25,679 nucleotides of DNA. Origin: CAYJNO01 sp964371715 (GTDB lineage Bacteria > Bacillota_I > Bacilli_A > Erysipelotrichales > Erysipelotrichaceae). The DNA is taken from assembly GCA_964371715.1 (NCBI GenBank), contig CAYJNO010000026.1, forward strand, positions 1 through 25,679. The letters are read 5' to 3'. This document shows, one piece after another, positions 1-8,079 of the stretch. The position numbers and the translations under genes are program-made. A model generated the notes under the pieces. It worked only from the letters and a program-made list of their open reading frames with translations. It was not told the origin of the DNA and did no database searches. Position 1 is the stretch's first letter, and each line of letters opens with the position of its first letter.

Positions 1-170
1 TGTGGAGTATCAAATACTGTTGTCCTTGAATTACATGCCTTATATAAGAAATTAGGGCCAGACCATCCATCATTTGTCCAACCAACTTTGGCAAACACAC
101 CTATACTTGCAAATGATAACAAACATAAACATAGAAATATAAACTTGATTTTTGTATGTAGTTTTTTCAA
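1..170 (-). CDS. secreted small protein downstream of agrD (3' end outside window)
   Basis: The visible 56 residues start at a TTG codon (168-170) with a strong AAAAGGAGGT site (178-187) seven bases upstream; no better ATG is seen. The N-terminus MKKLHTKIKF is basic, followed by a hydrophobic stretch rich in Leu, Phe and Cys ending near residue 27 (GVFA), which reads as a Sec signal peptide. The start of the mature part is rich in Gly and Trp (GWTNDGWSGP) and has one Cys (YKAC). The gene lies about 120 bases after agrD on the same strand, so an agr-controlled secreted effector, bacteriocin-like peptide or toxin is possible, but this is inference from position. I considered a lactococcin 972-type bacteriocin; the Cys and the poor motif fit argue against it. 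The family is not recognised, and the missing C-terminus limits the call. Confidence 0.6.
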   Translation of the reverse strand, partial: MKKLHTKIKFIFLCLCLLSFASIGVFAKVGWTNDGWSGPNFLYKACNSRTTVFDTP

Positions 171-291
171 AATAACTACCTCCTTTTCTATTTAAACAAT
201 TCTTACTCTCTATATGCAATCACAATTACTAAGTCATTGGCTTTCCCCCTTCATTTCTAAATATACACATATCAGATTATAAAAAAATTAG

Positions 292-411
292 CTACTTTGT
301 AAAAAAATTTCTTTTCTTATTTGGAATATAATAATCCCAAATTGATATTGTATTACAGTTTTGCGCTATCTTTCTTAACAAATTAAGTAAAACATTCTCG
401 ATAAATTTCAT
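292..411 (-). CDS. agrD: AgrD-like autoinducing-peptide precursor
   Basis: This 39-residue ORF starts at ATG 409-411 with an AGGAGG site (418-423) six bases upstream. The N-terminal 18 residues (MKFIENVLLNLLRKIAQN) can form an amphipathic helix, as in AgrD leaders that bind the membrane. The segment NCNTISIWDYYIP holds the only Cys (C19), followed at P30 by a hydrophilic tail rich in Lys and Asn. This is the AgrD plan: helix, Cys-containing thiolactone core, then an acidic/Pro recognition segment removed by AgrB. Aligning P30 with the Pro of staphylococcal AgrD would put the AIP C-terminus near residue 24, giving a ring of about six residues rather than the usual five; the exact ends are not decided by sequence. 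It follows agrB, agrC and agrA on the same strand, with a terminator-like hairpin between it and agrB. The identification rests on context and architecture, not on a strong family motif. Confidence 0.75.
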   Translation of the reverse strand: MKFIENVLLNLLRKIAQNCNTISIWDYYIPNKKRNFFTK

Positions 412-445
412 AATTATACCTCCTTGTTTGTTTAAATTTTAACAT

Positions 446-484
446 ATAAAAAACACACTTAAATCAAACTTTGTATAAGTGTGT
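446..484 (-). terminator. intrinsic terminator/attenuator between agrB and agrD
   Basis: The arms ACACACTT (484-477) and AAGTGTGT (460-453) on the minus strand form a perfect 8-bp stem with a 16-base loop, and six T follow immediately. It sits after the agrB stop and 40 bases before agrD, so agrD transcripts would come from read-through or from a promoter within this short interval. Confidence 0.6.
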
Positions 485-513
485 CAAAATATTGGACAAA
501 TGTTAAAAATATA

Positions 514-1020
514 TTATAGTTCAGTTTTTCGATCTGTTATCTTTACAATAATTAACGTTGTTGCAATAATTATTGTAAGCTTTATATTTGTTATGAAAAT
601 TAAAAGCCCAGTCAAAGCAAAAAAAATAGATATAATTCTATCCTTCCGCTTATATTTAATATATATATATAGATCATAAATTATTAGCAGTATTAATATC
701 CATATGATATTATCATTTAAATATCGAGGTGCAATAAAAACGCATATTATATATGTTGCATTTGTAAGAATAAAGCATTGAAAAAAAGTTTTCGCATGAT
801 ATCCTGTGTTATCTTTTCTAAGTATGATAAAGCATAATAAAAATATTAATGTTTTAAAAAATGATTCAGTTAAAAAAGAAATAAAAAATATAGTGCAAAA
901 GCATATTATATGGGTAATGATTAACTCTATTGCAAAGGCAATAGATTCAACTTCTTTTTTCTCAATTTTGTTATTTGAATATAATTTCAATGCAATTTTA
1001 TCGGCTAAATTAGCTACCAT
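514..1020 (-). CDS. agrB: AgrB-like peptide-processing membrane endopeptidase
   Basis: This 168-residue, multi-pass membrane protein belongs to the AgrB cysteine endopeptidase family, which cuts the C-terminal tail of AgrD and forms the thiolactone. The sequence shows the family's catalytic arrangement: an Arg followed by TGYHAKTFFQC, with His75 and Cys82 spaced as in AgrB proteins. The usual GG before His is TG here. Hydrophobic segments lie at about 33-50, 55-68, 82-97, 104-118 and 130-160. It is slightly shorter than staphylococcal AgrB (about 190). The ATG start has AAGGGG about seven bases upstream and lies 13 bases after the agrC stop, so agrA, agrC and agrB look like one transcript. 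The substrate is most likely the small AgrD encoded at 292-411. Confidence 0.9.
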   Translation of the reverse strand: MVANLADKIALKLYSNNKIEKKEVESIAFAIELIITHIICFCTIFFISFLTESFFKTLIFLLCFIILRKDNTGYHAKTFFQCFILTNATYIICVFIAPRYLNDNIIWILILLIIYDLYIYIKYKRKDRIISIFFALTGLLIFITNIKLTIIIATTLIIVKITDRKTEL

Positions 1021-1033
1021 AGTGTCCCCTTTT

Positions 1034-2311
1034 TCATTTTGTTATTATAATACTTATTTCGAAATAATATTCATCATAATTAATTTCTATTTTTCCTTCA
1101 TACTTAGAAACAACATGTCTCATATTATTAATCCCTAATCCACTATGTAATCCATTTCTTTTTAGGGATAGATATTTCCCATCTTTAAACTGTATCACAC
1201 CATTATATGAATTTTTGATATGTATTAACAATATGTTTTCAGTTTCTTTTATATAAATTTTAATAATCTTTTGTTTACTTTCTTGACTTGCTTCTATAGC
1301 GTTATCAAGTGAATTACCAAGCAAAATTGCTTTATCAATTTTATCAAAACTATAGTCATATATTTCCATTTTAGTTGCAAAATTTAGGTGTGTATTTATT
1401 GCAATTTTATTGTTTATTATTGCGTTAATTGTAGTATCAATTGTTTTTACATTTTTCTCAATGAATCTGTCAGATATTATTTTATTGAAGTACTCATTTA
1501 ATTCCGAATATTTTTTTTCATCCAGCAACTCTTTTCCTACTATAAACAAATTATTTATATCATGTTTTATTTTATAAATTTGTTTATCTGATTCTAGCTC
1601 TTGGAATAATTGTATATTATGTTGTTCCATTATTTTATTTTGTGTATTTAGATTAACAACATCAATTTTAGCTTGATAATATTTTCTAATTACAACTAAA
1701 CTAAATAGAACTGTTGATAAAGCAAAAATAGAAATTATATATATATATACTATCGATATTTCTTTATATATAATAAATTCTGCTAATAGAAATATAATAC
1801 ATAATGAAGTTACTAAGACACTTAATATTGTTTTAAATTCGACTGTATTTAAACTCATTTTTCTTCTAAATAAGCTCGTTGTAAAACATAATACACAAGC
1901 AATCAAAGCCTTAGAAATAAATGTATACATATATCTAGATAACAGTTGAACATTAGCATTACTTATTGCTACTGTTGTTCCTGTGATTGATTGCCAAATA
2001 AATGATGTAGAAATAATGTAGATTCCCATTAGAAGATAATACAATGAACCGACTAATATTTTGTTTTTAACATTTCCTTTACATGTAAAGATAACAAATA
2101 ACAAAACTAGTATATAATTTGTAACCGTACTATAAATGTTCATTGGAATAAATATCCCTCCAATATAAATTAAAATAGAAATTATTATTAGATAAAATAA
2201 ATAGTATGGTTTATCTTTATTTTCTAAGAATAGCAAAGCAAATTTGTAAAGGATCATATTATCAATTAAACAAAATATAAACTCTATTAATTGCATTACA
2301 ATTATATCCAT
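1034..2311 (-). CDS. agrC: AgrC-like sensor histidine kinase (GHKL type)
   Basis: This 425-residue sensor kinase should detect the extracellular autoinducing peptide and phosphorylate the neighbouring LytTR regulator. The N-terminal ~210 residues are six or seven hydrophobic segments, as in AgrC-type peptide receptors. A short helical linker follows (about 212-245). The kinase core has its phospho-acceptor in KHDINN (His250), an N box in GNSLDNAIEAS (Asn333/Asn337) and a G box in GLGINN (about 391-396). This HPK10/GHKL layout, with no separate PAS or HAMP domain, is typical of agr and other peptide quorum sensors. The start overlaps the agrA stop by ten bases, which implies translational coupling. 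Confidence 0.9.
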   Translation of the reverse strand: MDIIVMQLIEFIFCLIDNMILYKFALLFLENKDKPYYLFYLIIISILIYIGGIFIPMNIYSTVTNYILVLLFVIFTCKGNVKNKILVGSLYYLLMGIYIISTSFIWQSITGTTVAISNANVQLLSRYMYTFISKALIACVLCFTTSLFRRKMSLNTVEFKTILSVLVTSLCIIFLLAEFIIYKEISIVYIYIISIFALSTVLFSLVVIRKYYQAKIDVVNLNTQNKIMEQHNIQLFQELESDKQIYKIKHDINNLFIVGKELLDEKKYSELNEYFNKIISDRFIEKNVKTIDTTINAIINNKIAINTHLNFATKMEIYDYSFDKIDKAILLGNSLDNAIEASQESKQKIIKIYIKETENILLIHIKNSYNGVIQFKDGKYLSLKRNGLHSGLGINNMRHVVSKYEGKIEINYDEYYFEISIIITK

Positions 2312-3021
2312 TTTCTACCATTACTAATCAAATAGTCATTAAATTCGCCTTTCACAATTTTGTACTTTCTTGATGAGATTGAATAGGTCTCTGAAGTGTG
2401 TAATGTAACTTTTTTATCATTTATTGATTTTACATGTTCTAAATTAACAATACTTCCATTGTCAATAAAAACGAAATTTTTGTTTAAATCATTATAGATT
2501 TGCTTTAATGAAATTGTTGAAATATCATAAATTTCATGAATTGTTTCCAAAACAACTTTTCTCTCATAATATTTTATAAATTTTATATCTTTTGTATTTA
2601 CATTTATTTTCTTCCTATCTGCGATAAATGTTAAAATATAATTTTCATTTACTTCTTCTATTAAATTAATTATGGTTTTTGGTAATTCAATTTTCATTTC
2701 TGGTTTTGTTATATAATCAAACACATTCAGTCCAAATGATTCTCTAATATAATTGATATGCGCTGTTACATAAATTACAATAATTTTTTCATTATGTTTT
2801 TTTATATACTTGGCTATCTCTATTCCATTAAAATCGTTAATTTCAATATCAAGGATTACTATATCTACATTGCATAATTCTAAATTTCTAATAAATTTTT
2901 TTGCATCTGTAAAGATTGAAATTTTATATTCTATATCCATATTAAAAAGTGTGACATTCAATATTTTCTCTATTTTTGTTGCAATTACATGTTCATCATC
3001 AACAATAGCAAATTTAATCAT
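2302..3021 (-). CDS. agrA: AgrA-like LytTR response regulator
   Basis: The protein has 239 residues. The receiver domain occupies about residues 1-125, with the acidic pair in AIVDDE (Asp8/Asp9), the phosphorylated Asp58 in IVILDIE and a conserved Lys near 107 (YITKPE). The C-terminal part from about 140 is a LytTR DNA-binding domain (FIKYYERKV, then FVFIDNGSIVNLEHV and the SSRKYK end), the same fold as AgrA. It should activate the agr genes and perhaps the secreted-peptide gene at 1-170 in response to AIP. The start is ATG, with a GGGAGGGG site upstream, and it is the first gene of the agr operon as read. Placing agrA first differs from the staphylococcal B-D-C-A order. I could not find convincing LytTR direct-repeat operators by eye. 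Confidence 0.88.
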   Translation of the reverse strand: MIKFAIVDDEHVIATKIEKILNVTLFNMDIEYKISIFTDAKKFIRNLELCNVDIVILDIEINDFNGIEIAKYIKKHNEKIIVIYVTAHINYIRESFGLNVFDYITKPEMKIELPKTIINLIEEVNENYILTFIADRKKINVNTKDIKFIKYYERKVVLETIHEIYDISTISLKQIYNDLNKNFVFIDNGSIVNLEHVKSINDKKVTLHTSETYSISSRKYKIVKGEFNDYLISNGRKWI

Positions 3022-3029
3022 ATAAAACC

Positions 3030-3540
3030 CCTCCCTAATTTATATTATATATCAATAATCATAATTATTATAGTGATACTAAAATAAGAAGTTAAATAAA
3101 CTTGGTCCTTGATATAAACATGTACTATTATTCATATTTTCAACTTTAAATTTTTAAGTAATTAATTACAAATAAATATGTCAAACGATAAGTCTACTCT
3201 AGAATAAAAATTTTCATTTATCTTACTAATATAAGAAATTGTTATATGTAAACTGTATTTGGAATTATTACAAAGGACATATTAGAGCGAATATTACAGT
3301 ATTCATATTTTTTTATTGCACTGTCATCTTATCAAATAAAAGATAAATTAAGCATCACCGAAACTTAAGATGATAAAGTAGATTAGCTTATTAATGTCAA
3401 CGGAATAGATATAAATATTCTAAATGATAATATGTTTCTGTAGGAAACAAAAAAACTATTTAGTCGAAAACAACATATCATATTATCACTTTTATTTCAT
3501 CATATACCTTTTATAGGAGGTCTATCGAGAAAATAAAACA
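3030..3540. other. intergenic stretch with no gene seen
   Basis: Both strands are full of stops and I see no ribosome site followed by an open frame. It holds a spaced 10-bp inverted repeat, TGATAATATG (3425-3434) and CATATTATCA (3479-3488), and another 8-bp pair (3324-3331 with 3366-3373). Neither is followed by a T-tract. The agrA promoter must lie near the left side, but no clear -35/-10 pair stands out. Confidence 0.5.
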
Positions 3541-3549
3541 AGATATTAT

Positions 3550-4089
3550 AAAGGAGTTAACATTGATGAAGCATTTAAGTATAATATCTTATTTAGCACA
3601 AATAGCTAGGGATTGTAATGGATTTTAAGTTCATAGAGAAAGCAGAGAATATAATCTTTTGTGTGTCACCTGGAGCGGAGAAAACGAATTTAGCTATACC
3701 TATTGGTATTGAGGTAGCTAAAAAAAGTATTATGTATATCTCATAACATTTCAAAATTTAATATCACTGCTACGAAATGCAAGTTATGAAATAGATTAGA
3801 TAAAAGAATAAAGAGGTTTTGTAGATACAAGGTGTTGATTGTTGATGAATTAGGATAGTAAAAAATGGATACTGATACTGCAAACTTATTCTTTCATTTA
3901 ATATCAAAAAGATACGAGAAAACAAGTGCAATAATAACAACAAATTCACCCTTTACAAAGTGCTCAGATATATTCAATGATACTGTTTTAACTAAAGCAC
4001 TACTAGACAGATTATTACATCATTGTCATGTAATTTCAATTAATGGAACATCATATAGATTGAATGACCAGTATGAAAAAAATGAATGA
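3550..4089 (+). pseudogene. istB: decayed IstB-like ATPase of an IS21-family element
   Basis: IstB is the AAA+ helper ATPase of IS21 transposases. Pieces of it are readable here in order but with several in-frame stops and gaps. They are an N-terminal fragment (ELTLMKHLS, near 3555), a degraded P-loop region (VSPGAEKTN where GxPGTGKTH is expected, near 3670), a Walker B segment (LIVDELG, followed by TAG TAA near 3855), and an open C-terminal 74 residues (3865-4089). The last contains MDTDTANLFFHLISKRYEK, IITTNSPF, LLDRLLHHCHVISING and SYR, all typical of IstB. The Lys of the P-loop survives but the surrounding Gly residues do not. About 60 residues of the N-terminal domain are missing, and no istA is recognisable upstream. 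It cannot make a working protein. Confidence 0.85.
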
Positions 4090-4115
4090 ATCAAATGATA
4101 ATTTCGATTAAATAA

Positions 4116-4137
4116 AAATGTAGGTTTTCCTACATTT
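4116..4137 (+). terminator. hairpin after the istB remnant
   Basis: The arms AAATGTAGG and CCTACATTT form a perfect 9-bp stem with a TTTT loop, 26 bases past the istB stop. The T-run after it is short, so termination efficiency is uncertain; it may be the old element's terminator. Confidence 0.45.
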
Positions 4138-4920
4138 CTAATTGACATCCACAAATGAATACGTTATCTATTTTCTTCGTAGTATACTTTGCTCCATTAA
4201 TCTTATTTATATTGTAATTCTATCATAAAGAAACTCTATTATTTTTCACTTTGTATAATAGCGTTAAAATCTAGTATAAATGTATTTATCTTCTATAGCA
4301 TTAAACACTATATAATTTTTTGTAATCTTTACAACTATCAAATTTGAAAGACTGACTATTGACGTTTTTATAAAAAATAATTATTTTAAGTACAAATTAT
4401 CAATGGAATGAATGTCATAAAATCTATTAGTTTAATTACAAACTTAGTAAATCGATGATAAATACTATGTCATATATATTTTCGTAATTTTTACTTGTCA
4501 TTTTTTATGAAGCTTCACAAACTTTTACAAATACAGGCGATTATAAACATACTATTACTATTATTTTCCCGAGATAGCCTGAAATAATGATTATAGTATT
4601 AACTATACATATTATAACCTTGTTGAATATCTTAATATTTTGCTGAAACTTTAGTATCGTAACTAGTATATCTTTAGGTTATTTTTAAATATTTATACCT
4701 TTGGCCTAAAAGATGACCACATTATTTAAAAATTTAAATCTTATTTTTTGTAATAAATCAACTGTAATTCTTAAAAATATGTAAATTTGCTTAGTAGTTA
4801 CATAATCTATTTCACTTTTTTTCAATCTTTAATTAGTTACTAAAGCTGTTTCTTTTACTGCAATATAGTAATTATTCCTTTATCAGTAGTATACCATTTA
4901 AATATTACACAATACTTATT
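4138..4920. other. gene-free stretch, probably decayed DNA
   Basis: I see no open frame with a ribosome site on either strand. It lies between the istB remnant and the cluster of small ORFs, and I could not match any part to a gene by eye. It is probably relic mobile-element DNA. Confidence 0.45.
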
Positions 4921-4926
4921 ATATAT

Positions 4927-5124
4927 TTATTTAGAGTTATTTTTTAACCTTTTATGCACTATATAAATTATCACTATAGTAACAGCAATTAATACACTTT
5001 TAACTTTAGCACTACTTACGAAATAAGATATTTCAGGTGTCATTTCATATAATAAATCAACGAAAATAGTTATTGATGGAACGGATAAAACAAACCCTGT
5101 AAGAAAATAAAATGTTTCTCTCAT
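4927..5124 (-). CDS. small two-segment membrane protein, unknown function
   Basis: This 65-residue protein has two hydrophobic segments (about 5-26 and 43-58) separated by a short, partly acidic loop (YEMTPEI). It ends in a basic tail (HKRLKNNSK), a hairpin topology with the C-terminus probably in the cytoplasm. The ATG overlaps the TGA of the preceding 44-residue ORF (ATGA, 5121-5124), so its translation is probably coupled to that ORF; no strong separate ribosome site is visible. The size and topology would suit a holin-like or small toxin-like peptide, but nothing specific identifies it. It is the last gene of a compact group of small overlapping ORFs in an otherwise decayed region. Confidence 0.5.
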   Translation of the reverse strand: MRETFYFLTGFVLSVPSITIFVDLLYEMTPEISYFVSSAKVKSVLIAVTIVIIYIVHKRLKNNSK

Positions 5125-5255
5125 ATTATAATAAACTTCTTCTTTTCTTTTTTCTCTAATTCAAATATATCACTATTAAACTTTATTATGCTTTGAAGTT
5201 TATTAATCTCAAAATCTACTTCACTTTTATAGCTATTTAAATTTAAACATTTCAT
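5121..5255 (-). CDS. 44-residue charged peptide in overlapping small-gene cassette
   Basis: This short ORF is supported by its junctions. Its ATG overlaps the TAA of the upstream ORF (TAATG, 5253-5257), and its TGA overlaps the ATG of the downstream membrane protein (ATGA). Its sequence is hydrophilic with a likely helix and an acidic-then-basic C-terminus (IFELEKKEKKKFIII). Overlaps on both sides suggest a translationally coupled series. No family is recognised. It could also be a remnant, since no Shine-Dalgarno sequence precedes it. Confidence 0.35.
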   Translation of the reverse strand: MKCLNLNSYKSEVDFEINKLQSIIKFNSDIFELEKKEKKKFIII

Positions 5256-5554
5256 TATTTTTTTGAAATAATTGCGTCTTTATATATTAATTTATTGAAT
5301 ACATTTGGATCATATTTGTCAATAAAATCAGTTTTAACCTTTTCTACATCTTTTATATTTATATCACTCTTATTTATATTAGCTAATAAATCATTAAAGT
5401 CGATTAGTTTTAATTTCATATACAAGTATCTTTCTGTCTCTAAATATATGTTTATATAATTTCTATTATCTTTCAAATATTTAGAGTTCTTTAAAAAATA
5501 GCAACATGTCATTGTCAATATAAATATTTTTATTTTTATCAATTGATATTTCAT
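5255..5554 (-). CDS. hypothetical protein, probably C-terminal half of a frameshifted gene
   Basis: The frame is open for 99 residues from an ATG at 5554, but that ATG lies inside the 112-residue ORF upstream, in another frame, without a ribosome site. From about residue 20 on (YFLKNSKYLKDNRNY) it reads as a natural continuation of the upstream ORF. A one-base indel in the run of six T (minus strand, near 5491-5496) would join them into a protein of roughly 185 residues. The C-terminal part is hydrophilic and Asp/Lys/Asn-rich (FIDKYDPNVFNKL). The family is not recognised. The stop overlaps the next ORF's ATG. Confidence 0.4.
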   Translation of the reverse strand: MKYQLIKIKIFILTMTCCYFLKNSKYLKDNRNYINIYLETERYLYMKLKLIDFNDLLANINKSDINIKDVEKVKTDFIDKYDPNVFNKLIYKDAIISKK

Positions 5555-5819
5555 TTGAAGCTTTAAATGTTTCTATATCAAATATTCTCTCTTCATCATA
5601 ATTATGAAGTTTTGTAAACTCAAGATTACGGACATCATTTTTTATATCGTTAATATGTGTTCCTTCGTAAATTGAAAATAATTCAGACTCCTTCACATTA
5701 TATTTTCTTGATATAGAAGCTATGATTGAATTGATAATTTCCGTGTCGGGTAATCCTTTTTCTGCTATATAAGACTTTAAAGTATGTATTATATCTAAAT
5801 TAGCTTGGTTTATTTGCAC
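5481..5819 (-). CDS. hypothetical protein, probable N-terminal part of a frameshifted gene
   Basis: The 112 codons read from a GTG at 5819, which has no Shine-Dalgarno sequence upstream. The frame stays open about 13 codons further up to tandem TAA TAG, so the true 5' end may be lost. The product is soluble, probably helical in its first half (NLDIIHTLKSYIAEKG, then ISRKYNVKESELFSIYEG) and ends abruptly at FFKEL just after a T6 run. Continuing in the +1 frame gives a smooth extension into the 99-codon ORF at 5255-5554. I read the pair as one gene broken by a single-base indel, or less likely a programmed +1 shift. It does not match a family I know. Confidence 0.4.
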   Translation of the reverse strand: MQINQANLDIIHTLKSYIAEKGLPDTEIINSIIASISRKYNVKESELFSIYEGTHINDIKNDVRNLEFTKLHNYDEERIFDIETFKASNEISIDKNKNIYIDNDMLLFFKEL

Positions 5820-6250
5820 AAGATATTTCGAATTATCTTTACTTTTAAATATCTATTAGTGATAAAAAAGACAGTTAAATCACTAACTATCCCTCCTCCT
5901 ATACCAACAATCTATTCATTTTCGAAAAATGCTAACATAATAAAATTCTCTCTATGTAGTAATTATTTTATATTATACTATAACCACTTTTAAATCTATC
6001 CATTTTTCTCTTTTTTTTCGATTAGTTTCTTACAACAAATTATGTATACTTATCGTATCATTTTTAGATAGTTTAAAGATAAATAATAAAGCCTAAGCAC
6101 TTTCTTGTTACTTTGAAATTACGAGATGAATATTTTTAATATCAAATTTAAGAAAAGTATAGCACTTGGCAGTAGTTCTTTGATATTTATGTCCAAACTT
6201 TGTAAACTAAGTATAAAAGAACGATAAAATATAGCTGAAATTTTTAATCT
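5820..6250. other. gene-free stretch
   Basis: No supported open frame is seen on either strand, and there is no clear hairpin with a T-tract. The segment separates the minus-strand small-ORF cassette from the plus-strand gene at 6444. Confidence 0.4.
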
Positions 6251-6254
6251 ACAT

Positions 6255-6283
6255 TTTAATTAATATTAAATCGATGATATAAT
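6255..6283 (+). promoter_or_regulatory. candidate promoter for the 6444 gene
   Basis: An extended -10 box (TGATATAAT, TATAAT at 6278-6283) lies 17 bases after a weak -35 (TTTAAT, 6255-6260). Transcription would start near 6290, giving a leader of about 150 bases before the gene at 6444. Confidence 0.4.
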
Positions 6284-6443
6284 AATGAATAAGTCCATGA
6301 ATTACACAGTTGCACATCTTAATGGTAGTGTACGAATTTGTTTAAATAGATATATAGTAGAAGAAACTTGTAAGACTTTAAAGTGTAATGATGGTGATAT
6401 TGCTACCTATTTTACCAATTAAAATAAATAAGGAGGTTTGAAA

Positions 6444-7001
6444 ATGGTGAGTACATATGTAAAGAAATTAATTAAAGGAGTTATAGAATTGTCTGAATCA
6501 AATAACTGGGATGAAGCAATACACGAATGGTGCATAATTGATTGTACAGAAGATGAAACTGCAAATTCAGGGTGTGTTTGTGGAAAAGAAAATATACGTT
6601 ATCTTTATACTGTGGAAAATATAAAAAATGGAAATAGGTTATTTCCAATTGGTAGTTCTTGCATTAGAAAATTTAAGAGAGATGATTTAAATGAAGTAAT
6701 AAGTATAAAAGAAAATATGTTTAGATTGTATAGAGCAATTAGAAATAATGAGTACATATCCCTTACATCAGATTTTTTTACTAGAAAACTACTTGCTGCT
6801 TTGGTTGCTGACGGTGCATTTGTTGATAATGAATATAATAAGTATGATGGATATAATGATTATTTATTTTTAATAGATATGTTTAATAAACGTGATAAAG
6901 ATAAAATAACTATAAAGCAACAAAATAAAATAAAAGCGATCATTGTAATATCAATACGTCCTTATTTAGAGGGTAAATTAAAAAATAAAATTATAAACTA
7001 G
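6444..7001 (+). CDS. Cys-motif hypothetical protein of plasmid/phage type
   Basis: This is the only intact plus-strand gene here: 185 residues from ATG 6444, chosen because AGGAGG at 6431-6436 is seven bases upstream; the in-frame TTG at 6438 is too close. Near the N-terminus is a Cys cluster: Cys30, Cys34, then GCVCGK (Cys44, Cys46) and GSSCIRKF (Cys73), separated by YTVENIKNGNRLFPIG. The pattern CxCG, then about 25 residues with an N-G turn, then GSxCIxxF is one I associate with small hypothetical proteins of phages and plasmids and is likely a metal-binding fold. The C-terminal 100 residues are charged and helical. The strand is opposite to its neighbours and it lies in a decayed region, which suggests acquisition on a mobile element. 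The biochemical role is unknown. Confidence 0.75.
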   Translation: MVSTYVKKLIKGVIELSESNNWDEAIHEWCIIDCTEDETANSGCVCGKENIRYLYTVENIKNGNRLFPIGSSCIRKFKRDDLNEVISIKENMFRLYRAIRNNEYISLTSDFFTRKLLAALVADGAFVDNEYNKYDGYNDYLFLIDMFNKRDKDKITIKQQNKIKAIIVISIRPYLEGKLKNKIIN

Positions 7002-8079
7002 CAGAAATAAAAAATAATTTTAAGTGTTTAATCTATAAAAGAATATTTTGACAAAATAATGATGTCGGTACAATTTTTATAATATAAATTACTTTTAATA
7101 ATAAATTGAGTACTGTTTTGCACCTTAGTCTCAATCTATTGAAAAATTGTTGCTAACATTACAAGTGATTATACACACTTTAGTATTTACAATTAACTTT
7201 GTTAGCTCGTCGAGTATACATACAATCAATTTATTCGTGTATATAGCTTAATTATTATCGTCTTTTACAATTTTGTTTTTTCTTACTAAATGCTACACAC
7301 TATAAAAATTTAATTAATTTGGATCATGATGTATCATCTTGGCATAAATTCAAAACTGAAAGTAGAACTATCGAAGTCTCAAATAAGGTTATTCCTGTGA
7401 GTCTAAATAATATTACTTATATTAATGGTTTAGATATTTAAGATTCTATAATACATATTAACTTGCAAAAAAATCATTGGATATAAATTAGTTAGTAAAT
7501 CCAATGGAACCCATAGGTGTGCTTACATCAACTCTTCGATGATAATCGCACAACAATAGTCACATTTATTTTTGAACAAAGACAACCTTCTAGTTTAAAA
7601 ATCTTAATCGTGTAACTGAAGAATTATTTTTTGATTTATAACATATCGGAAAATTTATTGTTATAGGATTATAATATTTAAAAAACAACATAAACTATCT
7701 TGAAATAATGATAGTTTATATTGTTTTGAAGTATAATTATTGAAAATATTTTTTTAATAGCTTTACATTAAGGTGACTAAATAATGTAAGTTGATTGGAA
7801 GGGAACAGTTTATTAATTCCAAAATAAATTTAATGAATAACAAGCAATAAGGAACTGAAATTAACAAATATATGATATTGTTGAAGGTTTAAATATACGA
7901 AAAATTCAACTTTATAAATGTCTAAAATCAATATTTTCATTACCATATTTTTGCATTTAATAAACATTTTATAATAAAACTAGAAAATTCACTATTTAGG
8001 AATAATAAAAATTTCTTATAACCTTATCGTGTTGTGTTATTCAGGCTAAGCTATTTTTAAAAGGTAAGAGTATAGATTT
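7002..8079. other. gene-free stretch with possible relics
   Basis: No complete gene is visible in over 1 kb. Two short open pieces on the plus strand (about 7327-7440, containing SSWHKFKTESRTIEVSNK, and about 7870-7970, containing QIYDIVEGLNIRKIQ) lack starts and ribosome sites. They may be fragments of dead genes, but I cannot name the families. A hairpin lies at 7683-7726. Confidence 0.45.
7683..7726 (-). terminator. long hairpin, terminator-like on the minus strand
   Basis: The arms at 7683-7699 and 7710-7726 pair over 17 positions with one mismatch around a 10-base loop. On the minus strand the stem leads into a T-rich run. It lies about 350 bases past the end of the exporter operon, so it may be that operon's terminator or a relic. 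Confidence 0.4.

Noticed and set aside
3324..3488. Two spaced inverted repeats that might be insertion-sequence ends
   Set aside because: They are 8 and 10 bp in AT-rich DNA, with no matching target duplication or T-tract and no link to istB ends.
6285..6422. 45-codon plus-strand ORF upstream of the gene at 6444
   Set aside because: No ribosome site, and the likely transcription start falls inside its first codons. It is better read as leader sequence.
7327..7440. Open plus-strand stretch containing SSWHKFKTESRTIEVSNK
   Set aside because: It lacks a start, a ribosome site and recognisable motifs, so I report it only as a possible relic.
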